The notes: generated from the sequence alone by a model not told the origin. A DNA stretch of 64,000 bases from Microbacterium profundi (GCF_000763375.1 NZ_JPSY01000001.1:620001-684000); one strand, 5' to 3'; shown: positions 20,570-29,161, counted from the first letter of the stretch. Translations and numbers: made by a program.

Positions 20570-21563
20570 CAGCGCCCCCAGTGAAAGCACCCCCGGCGCT
20601 CCGGCGACCGGCAGCGTCACACGTCCCAAGAGCACGGGTCTCGCCAAGGGACCGGCGGAGCCCGGTGTCGCCAAGGTCGACCCCATCCTCATCGCGGACA
20701 ACGTGAAGCGGCACTTCGGCGGCCTCACCGCAGTCGACGTCGATCACCTCGAGGTCCCCCGCGGCGCCATCACGGCACTGATCGGGCCGAACGGTGCAGG
20801 CAAGACGACGCTGTTCAACCTGCTGTGCGGCTTCGACAAGCCCAACGCGGGTACCTGGTCGTTCGACGGCACGAACCTGTCCGGGGTGCCGTCGTTCAAG
20901 GTCGCCCGTATGGGCCAGGTGCGCACCTTCCAGCTCACCAAGTCGCTGTCGCTGCTGACCGTGCTCGAGAACATGAAGCTCGGCGCACCGGGTCAGCGCG
21001 GCGAGGGCTTCTGGGCCGGGCTGTTCCCGTTCCTGTGGCGCGCGCAGGAGGCCGAGATCGAAGAGCGTGCGCGGGGACTGCTCGCCCGCTTCAAGCTCGA
21101 CGCCAAGGAGAAGGACTTCGCCGCCTCGCTCTCGGGCGGGCAGCGCAAGCTGCTCGAGATGGCGCGGGCGCTGATGAGCGATCCTCAGCTGGTCATGCTC
21201 GACGAGCCGATGGCGGGGGTCAATCCCGCGCTCACGCAGTCGCTGCTCGATCACATCCTCGATCTGAAGGATCTCGGCATGACGGTGCTCTTCGTCGAGC
21301 ACGACATGCACATGGTGCGCCACATCGCCGACTGGGTGGTCGTGATGGCCGAAGGCCGCATCGTCGCCGAGGGCCCGCCGAGCACCGTCATGGAGGACCC
21401 TGCCGTCGTCGACGCCTACCTCGGCGCCCATCAGGATGTGGACCTCGGCGCGGTCACTGGTCGTCTGCCGGTGATCTCGGATGCCGCGGCCGCGGAGCTG
21501 CGCGATCAGATCGAGGCTGAGGCCGAAGCCGAGATCGAGAGCCCCGGGGAGGGGAAGGCATGA
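20559..21563 (+). CDS. livG: ABC transporter ATP-binding protein LivG
   Basis: A 334-residue ATPase. The Walker A motif is GPNGAGKTTL, the signature LSGGQRKLLEMAR and Walker B VMLDEPMAGVNP, with VLFVEHDMHMV as the switch His region. Compared with typical LivG (about 255 residues) it has an extra about 45 hydrophilic residues at the N-terminus and an acidic Glu-rich C-terminal tail. TTG 20559 is preceded by GAGGGAG at 7 nt and overlaps livM. Its stop overlaps the livF start as ATGA. Confidence 0.92.
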   Translation: MSSNSAPSESTPGAPATGSVTRPKSTGLAKGPAEPGVAKVDPILIADNVKRHFGGLTAVDVDHLEVPRGAITALIGPNGAGKTTLFNLLCGFDKPNAGTWSFDGTNLSGVPSFKVARMGQVRTFQLTKSLSLLTVLENMKLGAPGQRGEGFWAGLFPFLWRAQEAEIEERARGLLARFKLDAKEKDFAASLSGGQRKLLEMARALMSDPQLVMLDEPMAGVNPALTQSLLDHILDLKDLGMTVLFVEHDMHMVRHIADWVVVMAEGRIVAEGPPSTVMEDPAVVDAYLGAHQDVDLGAVTGRLPVISDAAAAELRDQIEAEAEAEIESPGEGKA

Positions 21564-22309
21564 GTGAAGGATCTGTCGACACGCGCGACGTCGTTGTCGA
21601 GATGACGGATGTGCACGCCGGCTACCTGCCGGGCGTGAACATCCTCAACGGCGCGAACCTCATCGCTCGCAAGGGCGAACTGATCGGCATCATCGGCCCG
21701 AACGGCGCCGGCAAGTCGACGCTGCTGAAGGCGATCTTCGGCATGGTGCAGGTGCGCGGTGGCGAGATCACGGTCAACGGCGAGAGCATCGTCGGGCTGA
21801 AGGCCGACCGGCTCGTCAGGCGCGGTGTGGCCTTCGTGCCGCAGACGAACAACGTCTTCCCCTCGCTGACGATCGAGGAGAACCTGCAGATGGGGCTCTA
21901 TCAGAACCCCAAGATCTACAAGGAGCGGCTGGAGTTCGTCAGCGGCATCTTCGCGGAGCTCGGCACCAGGCTGAAGCAGCGCGCAGGTTCGCTCTCGGGC
22001 GGCGAGCGTCAGATGGTGGCGATGTCGCGTGCACTGATGATGGATCCGTCCGTGCTGCTGCTCGATGAGCCGTCGGCGGGGCTGAGCCCGGTGCGGCAGG
22101 ATGACGCATTCATCCGCGTCTCCGACATCAACAAGGCCGGCGTCACGACGATCATGGTCGAGCAGAACGCCCGGCGCTGTCTGCAGATCTGCGACCGAGG
22201 GTACGTGCTCGACCAGGGCCGTGACGCGCATGAGGGCAGCGGGCGCGATCTGCTGAACGATCCGAAGGTGATCGGTCTGTACCTCGGCACGCTCGGCGAC
22301 GCCGCGTAG
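21560..22309 (+). CDS. livF: ABC transporter ATP-binding protein LivF
   Basis: A 249-residue second ATPase of the same transporter. Walker A GPNGAGKSTL, signature LSGGERQMVAMSR, Walker B LLLDEPSAGLSP and the terminal IGLYLG segment match LivF. MVEQNARRCLQICDRGYVLDQG is the expected H-loop region. ATG 21560 overlaps the livG stop. It ends the livHMGF operon; the matching substrate-binding protein is encoded on the other strand at 23.7-25 kb. Confidence 0.93.
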   Translation: MSEGSVDTRDVVVEMTDVHAGYLPGVNILNGANLIARKGELIGIIGPNGAGKSTLLKAIFGMVQVRGGEITVNGESIVGLKADRLVRRGVAFVPQTNNVFPSLTIEENLQMGLYQNPKIYKERLEFVSGIFAELGTRLKQRAGSLSGGERQMVAMSRALMMDPSVLLLDEPSAGLSPVRQDDAFIRVSDINKAGVTTIMVEQNARRCLQICDRGYVLDQGRDAHEGSGRDLLNDPKVIGLYLGTLGDAA

Positions 22310-22332
22310 CCCGCTCCGTTTAGGCTCGCCTC

Positions 22333-23322
22333 ATGACGAGCGTTCTGTATCTGGGCGGCACAGGGACCATCAGCGCGGCGTGCGTGCGCCGTTCGATCGA
22401 GCGAGGACACGACGTGACGGTCGTGAATCGCGGGAGCGGGCGACGCGGACTGCCGGATGACGTCACCGTCGTGTCCGCGGACATCCGCGACCGTGCGGCG
22501 CTGAGGACTGCGCTCCGCGGTCGCGAGTTCGATGCGGTCGCCGACTTCCTCTCGTTCACCCGGGATCATGTCGCAGGCAACCTCGGAGCGTTCGCAGGGC
22601 GCACCGGGCAGTACATCTTCATCAGTTCAGCATCCGCCTACCAGAAGCCGCCGGCGCAGCTGCCGATCACCGAGCAGACGCCCTTGGAGAACCCGTTCTG
22701 GCAGTACTCGCGCGACAAGATCGCGTGCGAGGAGATGCTTTTCGATGCCCAGCGCGATATCGGCGTGCCCGTCACGATCGTGCGCCCGTCGCACACCTAC
22801 GACGAACGGTCGATCCCGACGATGGGCGGCTGGACCGACATCGCCCGCATGCGCGAGGGGCGGCCGGTCATCGTGCACGGCGACGGGACGAGCCTGTGGA
22901 CCATCACGCACTCCGATGACTTCGCCGTCGCCTTCACCGGGCTCGTCGGACGCTCGGAGGCGATCGGCGAGGCGTACACGATCACGGGTTCGCACGCGCC
23001 AACGTGGAATCAGATCTACGGCTGGCTCGCGGATGCGGCCGGGGTCGAGGCGCCCGACCTCGTGCACGTCGCATCCGACACGATCGCCGCTCTCGCACCG
23101 GAACTCGGTCCGACGCTGCTCGGGGACAAGGCGCACTCGATCGTGTTCGACACCTCGAAGGTGCAGGCACTGGTGCCGGAGTTCGCCACGACGATCACGT
23201 TCGACGAGGGCGCGCGCCGGATTCTCTCCTACCACGACGCACACCCGGACGCCCAGGTCGTGGATCCCGAGCGCGACGCCCAGTTCGACCGCCTCGCCGC
23301 GCACGCCCGCGCCGCCGCATAG
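22333..23322 (+). CDS. NAD-dependent epimerase/dehydratase family protein
   Basis: A 329-residue extended short-chain dehydrogenase. The N-terminus LYLGGTGTISAACVRR is a Gly-rich Rossmann motif, though the first Gly pattern differs from classic GxxGxxG. YSRDKIACEEML near residue 118 supplies the catalytic Tyr-x3-Lys, and VRPSHTYDERSIP near 150 is typical of the atypical SDR group that includes mRNA-binding CP41-like reductases. The substrate is unknown. TAGGCT lies 6 nt before ATG 22333 (leaderless pattern), so it probably has its own promoter despite following livF closely. Confidence 0.85.
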   Translation: MTSVLYLGGTGTISAACVRRSIERGHDVTVVNRGSGRRGLPDDVTVVSADIRDRAALRTALRGREFDAVADFLSFTRDHVAGNLGAFAGRTGQYIFISSASAYQKPPAQLPITEQTPLENPFWQYSRDKIACEEMLFDAQRDIGVPVTIVRPSHTYDERSIPTMGGWTDIARMREGRPVIVHGDGTSLWTITHSDDFAVAFTGLVGRSEAIGEAYTITGSHAPTWNQIYGWLADAAGVEAPDLVHVASDTIAALAPELGPTLLGDKAHSIVFDTSKVQALVPEFATTITFDEGARRILSYHDAHPDAQVVDPERDAQFDRLAAHARAAA

Positions 23323-23390
23323 CCCGGGCACCGCCGCCGCCACCGCGCGGGAGGTCGCACCGCCACCGCGCGGGATCGACTTCCCCCGCG

Positions 23391-23648
23391 GGCAAGTGTC
23401 TCCAGTGGCCGCCTACCGTCGCGCGACGCGACACGAAGCACCACCTCCCCAGCCCGGCCCCGCCTCCCCCGCGGGCAGGTGTCTCCAGTGGCCGCCACCC
23501 CTCGCGCGACGCGACACGAAGCACCACCTCCCGCCACCCGGCCTCGCCGCCCAGCCCTGCCTCGCCCCCGACTCCCCGCCCCCGCGGGCAGGTGTCTCTA
23601 GTGGCCGCCTCCCCTCGCGCGACGCGACACGAAGCGCCACCTCCCGCC
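23391..23648. repeat. Three tandem copies of the 60-bp palindromic repeat
   Basis: Copies at about 23391-23450, 23474-23533 and 23587-23647 each read GGCA(A/G)GTGTCTC(C/T)AGTGG at the left and GCGACACGAAGC(A/G)CCACCTCCC at the right, more alike to each other than to other loci. They fill the 395-bp gap 3' of the epimerase gene and 3' of the converging binding-protein gene, together with the terminator at 23673. No gene was found in this gap. Confidence 0.85.
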
Positions 23649-23672
23649 CCCGGGCCACCGCGCGGGCACGAA

Positions 23673-23708
23673 GAAGGGGCCCCGGATGACAGCATCCGGA
23701 GCCCCTTC
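23673..23708 (-). terminator. Intrinsic terminator of the substrate-binding protein gene
   Basis: GAAGGGGC and CCGGATG pair with CATCCGG and GCCCCTTC around an ACAG loop, with one internal mismatch. It starts 10 nt beyond the stop codon at 23719 and is followed on the minus strand by TTCG-rich sequence. Confidence 0.85.
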
Positions 23709-23718
23709 TCACACAGTG

Positions 23719-24972
23719 TTACTTGATGCGGGTCGTGACGTTCTCGGCGTCGAACTCGTAGACGCCGATGGCGGCGCCTTCGGGGTCGTTGTCGTCGTTG
23801 AACGTGATCTCGCCGGAGTAGCCGTCGTAGTCGGCGGTACCGCCTGCGTTGATGATCTCGGCGCAGTCGACGAAGCTCGTGCACTTCTCGCCTTCACCGG
23901 AACCACCCGAGACCTCCTGCATAGCACCGGCGATGTCCTCACCCTCGACCGACACGGCCTGCAGCGCCGCGAGGGCGATGAGGATCGTGGCGTCGTACGC
24001 CTCTGCCGAATAGGTCAGGGCGTCGATCGGCTCGTTGCCCTCAGCCGTCCAGACCTCGTTCAGCTGGTCGATGAAGTCGTCGGGAAGCTCAGCGCCTGCG
24101 CGCGTGCCCTTCGATCCCTCGAGGCTGACACCGAGGTCCGGCCAGTCCTTCAGGTTGCCGTCGACGAGGTACAGCGCGCCAGTGTCGACGCCCGCGTTGC
24201 CGAGCAGCGGTGCGATCGTGGCGAACTGGTCGTACGACACGATGGCGACAGCATCCGGGTTCGCCGCGGCGACCGTCTGCACCTGGGCGTTGAACTGTCC
24301 GTCACCCTGGTTGTACGAGGCTTCGGCGACGACCTCGCCACCTGTGCCCTCGAACGTGGACTTGATCGCCTCGAACAGGCCCGTGCCGTACGGGTCGTTC
24401 TGGTAGATGATGCCGAGCGTCTTGTGCCCGTCCTCGGCGATCTGGTTGCCGAGCACCTCGCCCTGCAGGTTGTCGCTGGGAGCCGTGCGGAAGTACAGCG
24501 GGTTGATGCCGGTGAAGTCCGCCGAGGTGTTCGACGGCGAGACCGTGAGGATGCCGGATCCGGCGTTGCCGTCGAGGATCAGCTTCGTCACGCTCGAGGA
24601 TGCCGCTCCCACCATCGCGGTGATGCCGGCGCTCTGCAGGTTCGTGATCGAGGTCTCGTACGCCTTGTTGTCGAGGTCGCCCTCGTCAGCGGCGGTGAGC
24701 TCGACCTGGATACCGGCTGCTGCGTCGTTGATCTCGGACACGGCGAGCTGCACACCGGCCTCCATCGGCGCTCCGAGGAAGGACAGCGACCCAGTGGACG
24801 GCAGCAGCGAGCCCAACTGGAGCGTCAGGTCGACCTCGGCCGGACGATCTCCGCCGCCGGTGTCTTCGGTCGCCTCTGGCGCGGGCGTGCTGCAGCCCGT
24901 GATCACAAGCGCCGATGCGCCGACCAGCGCGATGCCGGCAAGCCACTTCGTACGCGTCTGCGTGCGGTTCAT
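23719..24972 (-). CDS. livJ: Branched-chain amino acid-type substrate-binding lipoprotein
   Basis: A 417-residue lipoprotein of the Leu/Ile/Val-binding periplasmic-binding-protein family. The signal ends in the lipobox VITGC with the lipidated Cys at residue 27, followed by an acidic Thr/Gly linker. LGSLLPSTGSLSFLGAPMEAGVQLAVSEIN and YQNDPYGTGLFEAIKS are family motifs. It probably delivers substrate to the LivHMGF transporter encoded convergently at 18.3-22.3 kb; separation by a converging unit with its own terminator implies independent regulation. AAAGGAG precedes ATG 24972. Confidence 0.92.
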   Translation of the reverse strand: MNRTQTRTKWLAGIALVGASALVITGCSTPAPEATEDTGGGDRPAEVDLTLQLGSLLPSTGSLSFLGAPMEAGVQLAVSEINDAAAGIQVELTAADEGDLDNKAYETSITNLQSAGITAMVGAASSSVTKLILDGNAGSGILTVSPSNTSADFTGINPLYFRTAPSDNLQGEVLGNQIAEDGHKTLGIIYQNDPYGTGLFEAIKSTFEGTGGEVVAEASYNQGDGQFNAQVQTVAAANPDAVAIVSYDQFATIAPLLGNAGVDTGALYLVDGNLKDWPDLGVSLEGSKGTRAGAELPDDFIDQLNEVWTAEGNEPIDALTYSAEAYDATILIALAALQAVSVEGEDIAGAMQEVSGGSGEGEKCTSFVDCAEIINAGGTADYDGYSGEITFNDDNDPEGAAIGVYEFDAENVTTRIK

Positions 24973-25091
24973 AATGCTCCTTTGCAACGACGGACATGGC
25001 AATACATGCCCGGATGATCCCACCTTATGGTGGGCGCGAGCGTGCTGGGTATCGGTGCGCTAACGATCTTGTTTCGCCTTGAATACGGGCG

Positions 25092-26021
25092 TCAGGCGAC
25101 GGGAGCCACCCGCGTGCGCCGACCGCGCCGACCGGCGCGCAGCAGGTCGATGACGAACACGCCGACCGCGATCCACACGATCACGAATCCGATCCATCGC
25201 TCGGGCGGCATCGGCTCGTGAAGCAGCAGCACTCCGGTGAGGAACTGCATGATCGGGGTGATGAACTGGATCATCCCGATCACCGTGAGGTTGATGCGGC
25301 GGGCGCCGGAGGCGAACAGCAGCAGAGGCACAGCGGTCGCGATGCCGGCGAACAGCATGAGCACGGTGTGCCACGTGCTCACCGTGCCGAACGTGATGCC
25401 GGTGGTCTGCGCGACGATGATCAGCTGCACCACGGCGATCGGCAGCAGCCAGAACGACTCGAGCGTGAGCCCGCTCACGGCATCCACCGCCGGTCCGATC
25501 TTCTTCTTGATCAATCCATAGGTGCCGAAGGATGCTGTCAGCGACAGCGCGATCCACGGGAACGAGCCGTACGCGACGATGATGACGACGACCGCGACGA
25601 CGGCGACCCCGATCGCGACCCACTGCAGGCGACGGATGCGCTCGCGCAGCACGAAGACACCGAGCAGCACGGTGGTGATCGGGTTGATGAAGTAGCCCAG
25701 CGCCGTCTCGACGACGTGCCCGCTCAGGGTTCCGATCAGGAACACCTGCCAGTTGACGTAGATGAGCACTCCGGCGAGCGCCGTCCACGCGAGCAGTCTG
25801 GGCTGCCGGATGATCGCCATGATGCGCCGCCAGCCCCGCGCGACCGTGAGCAGCAGCAGGCAGAACACGAGCGAGAAGACCACGCGCGCCGCGACGACCT
25901 CCCACGGCCCGGTCGGCACGAGCAGCAGGAAGTACAGCGGCAGCAGCCCCCAGATCAGGTAGGCGGCCACCGAGTACGCGGCTCCTGCTGCGCGGGTGCG
26001 GGGCGATGCTTCGAGGCTCAC
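25092..26021 (-). CDS. rarD: EamA/RarD-type drug/metabolite transporter
   Basis: A 309-residue membrane protein with ten predicted helices, matching RarD: an early GLLPLYFLLL segment, WQVFLIGTLSGHVVETALGYFINPI in the first EamA half, and IQFITPIMQFLTGVLLLHEPM in the second. RarD members are putative exporters; some have been linked to chloramphenicol sensitivity but the substrate is uncertain. GTG 26021 has both GGAG and TAGGGT 6 nt upstream. It follows a terminator and is transcribed alone. Confidence 0.88.
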   Translation of the reverse strand: MSLEASPRTRAAGAAYSVAAYLIWGLLPLYFLLLVPTGPWEVVAARVVFSLVFCLLLLTVARGWRRIMAIIRQPRLLAWTALAGVLIYVNWQVFLIGTLSGHVVETALGYFINPITTVLLGVFVLRERIRRLQWVAIGVAVVAVVVIIVAYGSFPWIALSLTASFGTYGLIKKKIGPAVDAVSGLTLESFWLLPIAVVQLIIVAQTTGITFGTVSTWHTVLMLFAGIATAVPLLLFASGARRINLTVIGMIQFITPIMQFLTGVLLLHEPMPPERWIGFVIVWIAVGVFVIDLLRAGRRGRRTRVAPVA

Positions 26022-26052
26022 TGCTCCACCCTAGGACCGGCAAGGATGCGAA

Positions 26053-26081
26053 AAGGCCCGGATGCCGAAGCATCCGGGCCT
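26053..26081 (-). terminator. Intrinsic terminator after groES
   Basis: AAGGCCCGGATGC pairs perfectly with GCATCCGGGCCTT around a CGA-type loop; it starts 22 nt past the groES stop and is followed on the minus strand by TTTTCGC. Confidence 0.9.
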
Positions 26082-26102
26082 TCTACGCTGTTGTCGAGTC
26101 GC

Positions 26103-26399
26103 TCAGCGAACGACGACTGCGAGAACGTCGCGAGCCGAGAGCACCAGGTACTCGTCGGCGCCGAACTTGATCTCGGTGCCGCCGTACTTGCTGTACAGGA
26201 CGCGGTCGCCGACGGACACGTCGAGCGGAACGCGGTTGCCGTTGTCGTCGATGCGGCCGGGGCCGACAGCCACGACCTCGCCCTCCTGGGGCTTCTCCTT
26301 GGCGGTGTCGGGGATGACCAGTCCACTAGCGGTGGTCTGCTCTGCCTCGACCTGCTGGATGACGATGCGGTCCTCGAGCGGCTTGATGGAAACCGACAC
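26103..26399 (-). CDS. groES: Co-chaperonin GroES
   Basis: A 98-residue GroES, the seven-membered lid of the GroEL chaperonin. Typical features are PLEDRIVIQ at the N-terminus, the mobile loop ([16 protein letters not shown]), [16 protein letters not shown] and the terminal [13 protein letters not shown] 26399 is preceded by GAGGT. No groEL follows: the next gene is rarD, behind a terminator, so groES is monocistronic here and groEL must be elsewhere. Two CIRCE-type operators lie upstream, indicating HrcA control. Confidence 0.97.
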   Translation of the reverse strand: MSVSIKPLEDRIVIQQVEAEQTTASGLVIPDTAKEKPQEGEVVAVGPGRIDDNGNRVPLDVSVGDRVLYSKYGGTEIKFGADEYLVLSARDVLAVVVR

Positions 26400-26439
26400 G
26401 GTCTACCTCTTCTTTCTTGACGCTGACACGAAAGACTTG

Positions 26440-26466
26440 TTCGCACTCTCAACCCGAGAGTGCTAA
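26440..26466 (-). promoter_or_regulatory. CIRCE operator (HrcA site) 1 of groES
   Basis: Read on the minus strand, TTAGCACTC, 9 nt, GAGTGCGAA: the canonical CIRCE spacing with one perfect and one 7/9 half-site. It lies 41-67 nt upstream of the groES start. Confidence 0.92.
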
Positions 26467-26486
26467 TCACAAGTGTAGGGCGTCGG

Positions 26487-26513
26487 CTGGCACTCATGCA
26501 ATGCGAGTGCCAG
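26487..26513 (-). promoter_or_regulatory. CIRCE-like operator 2 of groES
   Basis: CTGGCACTC, 9 nt (ATGCAATGC), GAGTGCCAG is a perfect inverted repeat with CIRCE geometry and 7 of 9 consensus bases per arm. It is 20 nt upstream of the first CIRCE and ends 23 nt before the divergent methyltransferase start, so it could also affect that gene. Confidence 0.75.
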
Positions 26514-26536
26514 TTTCGGATGCGTAGTCTGAAGTG

Positions 26537-27874
26537 ATGGACATGTCCGAGCTCACCGCGCTGCTCACCCCCGAGGGCCTTCGGCTGCTCGATGAGGTGG
26601 GCCCGATCGCTTCCGCTGGAGAGGTCGCCGGTGCCGTCTCGAGGCTGCGTGCGGCAGGGCACTCCCCCGATCTCGTGTCCGCTGTCGTGGGTCAGGCCCA
26701 CCTGCGCACGAAGGCAGTACCGAAGTTCGGCGGCTTCGCCGAGCGGATGCTGTTCACCAGAGCCGGCCTCGAGCAGGCGACGCGTCTGGGGGTGGCGGCA
26801 CGGCACGCGGGGCGCATGCGCCGCGCCGGAATCACACGCGTGGCTGACCTTGGCTGCGGCATCGGCGGAGACTCGCTCGCCTTCGCAGGTGCCGGGCTCA
26901 GCGTGGTGGCAGTGGATGCCGATGAGGTCACCGCCGCGATCGCCGCCTACAACCTGGCCCCCTTCGGCGAGCGCGGGTCGTTGAGCGAGCGCAGCGAGAC
27001 GAAACAGGTTGAGCGACCGCAGGGAGTCGAAGCCACTGTGACGGTGCAGCACGGCACGGCCGAGGACTTCGTGAGCGCCAACTTCCCGAGCGCTAACTTC
27101 GGAGAAGTGCACGATCTTCGGACCAATTCAGCAGATTCCTCCGAAGATGCTGCACTTCTCCGAGATTCGCGCACGGCGGTCTGGCTCGACCCAGCCCGGC
27201 GCACGACCGGTCACAGCGAGACGCGGCGGGTCACGGCATCCGACTACTCCCCCTCACTCGACTGGGCGTTCGACCTCGCAGAACGGATGCCGGTCGGCAT
27301 CAAGCTCGGCCCCGGTCACGATCGCGACAGCCTGCCCGCGGATGTCGAGGCGCAGTGGGTCAGCGCCGACGGCAGCGTGGTCGAACTCGTGCTGTGGTCT
27401 CGTGAGCTCGCGCGCGACGGCGTGCGGCGTGCGGCGCTCGTGATCCGCGGTGACGAGTCTCACGAGCTCACGGCAGGGGCGGATGCCGAAGATGCCGAAG
27501 TTCGCGAGCTCGGTGCCTTCCTGCACGAGCCGGACGGCGCCGTCATCCGTGCGCGCTTGATCGGTGACGTCGCGCGCAGCATCGATGCCGGGATGCTGGA
27601 CGAGAAGATCGCCTATCTCACCGGGGATGCCGCGTTGACGAGCCCCTTCGTGCAGTCGTTCCGGGTGCGCGAGGTGATGGCGGCCAATCCCAAGGCGATC
27701 AACACGGTACTCAGGGCCGCCGACATCGGCACGATCGAGATCAAGAAGCGCGGCATGGACATCGACCCGGCGGCGTTCCGGAAGAAGCTGAGCCTGAAGG
27801 GCTCGCAGACCGCCACGCTGATCCTCACTCGCGTCGGAGATCGGCGGATGGCGATCCTCGCCGATCGGGTGTGA
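26537..27874 (+). CDS. THUMP-like domain class I SAM-dependent methyltransferase
   Basis: A 445-residue protein of a common actinobacterial family. SAM-binding motif I is VADLGCGIGGDSLAFAGAG (about residues 98-116) with VVAVDADEV as motif II; VWLDPARR near 215 is the family's catalytic-region motif, and KRGMDIDPAAFRKKL with SLKGSQTATLILTRV near the end is the THUMP-like C-terminus. The substrate is presumably RNA but unproven. Residues about 149-166 and 187-209 are encoded by repeat insertions between motif II and DPARR and look like dispensable surface loops. ATG 26537 is preceded by TAGTCT at 6 nt (leaderless pattern); GTG 26534 is the alternative. Confidence 0.85.
   Translation: MDMSELTALLTPEGLRLLDEVGPIASAGEVAGAVSRLRAAGHSPDLVSAVVGQAHLRTKAVPKFGGFAERMLFTRAGLEQATRLGVAARHAGRMRRAGITRVADLGCGIGGDSLAFAGAGLSVVAVDADEVTAAIAAYNLAPFGERGSLSERSETKQVERPQGVEATVTVQHGTAEDFVSANFPSANFGEVHDLRTNSADSSEDAALLRDSRTAVWLDPARRTTGHSETRRVTASDYSPSLDWAFDLAERMPVGIKLGPGHDRDSLPADVEAQWVSADGSVVELVLWSRELARDGVRRAALVIRGDESHELTAGADAEDAEVRELGAFLHEPDGAVIRARLIGDVARSIDAGMLDEKIAYLTGDAALTSPFVQSFRVREVMAANPKAINTVLRAADIGTIEIKKRGMDIDPAAFRKKLSLKGSQTATLILTRVGDRRMAILADRV
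26981..27034. repeat. GAGCGAGCGCAGCGAG-type repeat inserted in frame in a coding region
   Basis: TTGAGCGAGCGCAGCGAGAC and, further on, GGTTGAGCGACCGCAGGGAG form a 54-bp unit matched by a copy at 28983-29044. Its 54 bp (18 codons) keep the methyltransferase frame open and encode a charged stretch SLSERSETKQVERPQ. Confidence 0.8.
27097..27164. repeat. 68-bp palindromic element inside the methyltransferase gene
   Basis: Arms 27098-27122 and 27140-27164 are inverted repeats of 25 bp (22 matches; both contain GGAGAAGTGCA), separated by 17 bp. It lies 62 bp after the other inserted repeat, in the same loop of the protein. Only one copy was seen in the window. Confidence 0.8.
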
Positions 27875-27877
27875 GAC

Positions 27878-29158
27878 TCAGCCGGGGGTCTCGCCCGTCT
27901 CGCCGTCGCTCACGAGGTCGTCGAACATCGGATCGTCGAACGTGAACTCGATCGGATCCCCGGTCTCGGGATCGAGCTCACCGACCGTGGCGCCCGTGGT
28001 GCGGATGATCGTGAGTTGAGGACCGCGCATCTTCGTTTGCTGCACGAAGTACTCCCGCGGCACGCCGTCGATGCTCGCGATGAGCGTGATGTCGGACTCG
28101 GCATCAGGGGCGCACGCCTCGAGGGGTCCTCCGTCGGCTGAGACGATGATGCAGACTCCGGCGCTCGTCCAGTTGCTCCACACGACCGTGTCGCCGTCAT
28201 ATCCGAGGATTCCGAGAGCGCTGCCTTCGTAGCCTTCCGCTTCGAGCTCGCGCAACTGCGCGAGCTCGGCATCGTTGTACTGCGACTCCCATCCGGACGA
28301 GGTCTGATCCCAGACCTGGATGACGGGCACCAATTCACCCGTCGGCGACATCATCATCGCCGCCATCAGCTGCTGTCCGGCTTTCTCCTCGCCCTCCGGT
28401 ACTGTCGCGGTCGCATTGGGCCAGGCCGATTCGTCCAGCTGCTCAGACGGTATGCAGCCGTTCTTGTTCATCTCGTCAGGGCCGGTGATGATCACGCACG
28501 CCTCGTCGCCGTTCGATCGTTCCGCGCTCCAGATGACGAGACCGTACTGCTCTGTGAGCGGGGTGAGCGTCCCGGAGTCGTAGAGATCGCTCTCTTCGAG
28601 TTGCGCGCGTCGGTCTGCGTTGGCGGCACCGAGTGCGTACGCCTCGGCGTCCCAGCCCCACACCGCCCACCCGATGCCGAGGCCGAGGCCGAGTGCAGCC
28701 GCGACAGCGCCGAGAGCGAAGCCGATCGGATGCCGGCGCCACGGCCGCAGCGGAGCACGCTGTTGTGCGGATGATCCGCTTCGACTCGCTGTCGCTCGCT
28801 CAGCGCGTTTCGTCTCGCCTTCGGCTCGCTCAACGACCCGCCCCTGTTCTCGCAAGTGGGCTGTGTCTTGCGAAGAAACGACATCCTGCGGGAAGGCTGT
28901 GTCTTGCGAAGAATCGACATCCTGCGGGGCAACGACCTCCTGCGGGGCGTTGAGCGCAGGCAGCGAAGCAGCCGGAGCGGTGTGCTGAGCGAGCGCAGCG
29001 AGTCGAAGTGACGAAACGGGTTGAGCGACCGAAGGGAGACGAAGCCGTTGCTCCAGCTCGCGCAGCCGCTCGAGCTCGTCGGCGGACAGGCCGCCGTCGC
29101 GGCCGTACGCCTTGGCTTGCAGCATCCGCAGCTCTGCGGATTCGGCGGCCGACGGCAT
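27878..29158 (-). CDS. Membrane-anchored protein of unknown function with repeat-encoded linker
   Basis: A 426-residue protein I do not recognise. Residues 1-40 are charged and helical (LSADELERLRELEQRLRLP). Residues about 42-140 are low complexity and encoded by DNA repeats, including two 12-residue units of PQDVxSSQDTAx type. A single membrane helix lies near residues 146-168 (GFALGAVAAALGLGLGIGWAVWGW), followed by an extracytoplasmic domain of about 250 residues with four cysteines (ACVII, NGCIP, GVCII, EACAP) that could form two disulfides. It starts 3 nt after the DUF4190 gene and is the last gene of the tsaB operon. Confidence 0.75.
   Translation of the reverse strand: MPSAAESAELRMLQAKAYGRDGGLSADELERLRELEQRLRLPSVAQPVSSLRLAALAQHTAPAASLPALNAPQEVVAPQDVDSSQDTAFPQDVVSSQDTAHLREQGRVVERAEGETKRAERATASRSGSSAQQRAPLRPWRRHPIGFALGAVAAALGLGLGIGWAVWGWDAEAYALGAANADRRAQLEESDLYDSGTLTPLTEQYGLVIWSAERSNGDEACVIITGPDEMNKNGCIPSEQLDESAWPNATATVPEGEEKAGQQLMAAMMMSPTGELVPVIQVWDQTSSGWESQYNDAELAQLRELEAEGYEGSALGILGYDGDTVVWSNWTSAGVCIIVSADGGPLEACAPDAESDITLIASIDGVPREYFVQQTKMRGPQLTIIRTTGATVGELDPETGDPIEFTFDDPMFDDLVSDGETGETPG
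28775..29044. repeat. Repeat-derived coding segment (inverted 60-bp copies plus 36-bp tandem repeat)
   Basis: A copy of the GAGCGAG-type repeat at about 28983-29044 and an inverted copy at about 28776-28840 flank a 36-bp tandem repeat (units starting 28861 and 28897, GGCTGTGTCTTGCGAAGAA). All lie inside the membrane-anchored protein gene and encode its pre-membrane linker. Confidence 0.75.
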
Positions 29159-29161
29159 CCG

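Noticed and set aside
18347..20728. 793-codon open frame antisense to the liv genes
   Set aside because: It covers livH, livM and part of livG, is extremely rich in Arg, His, Asp and Glu as expected of an antisense frame in high-GC DNA, and shows no domain or ribosome-binding site.
23004..23726. Open frames through the palindromic repeat cluster
   Set aside because: They consist of Pro/Arg-rich translations of repeats and have no start signals; several overlap the epimerase gene.
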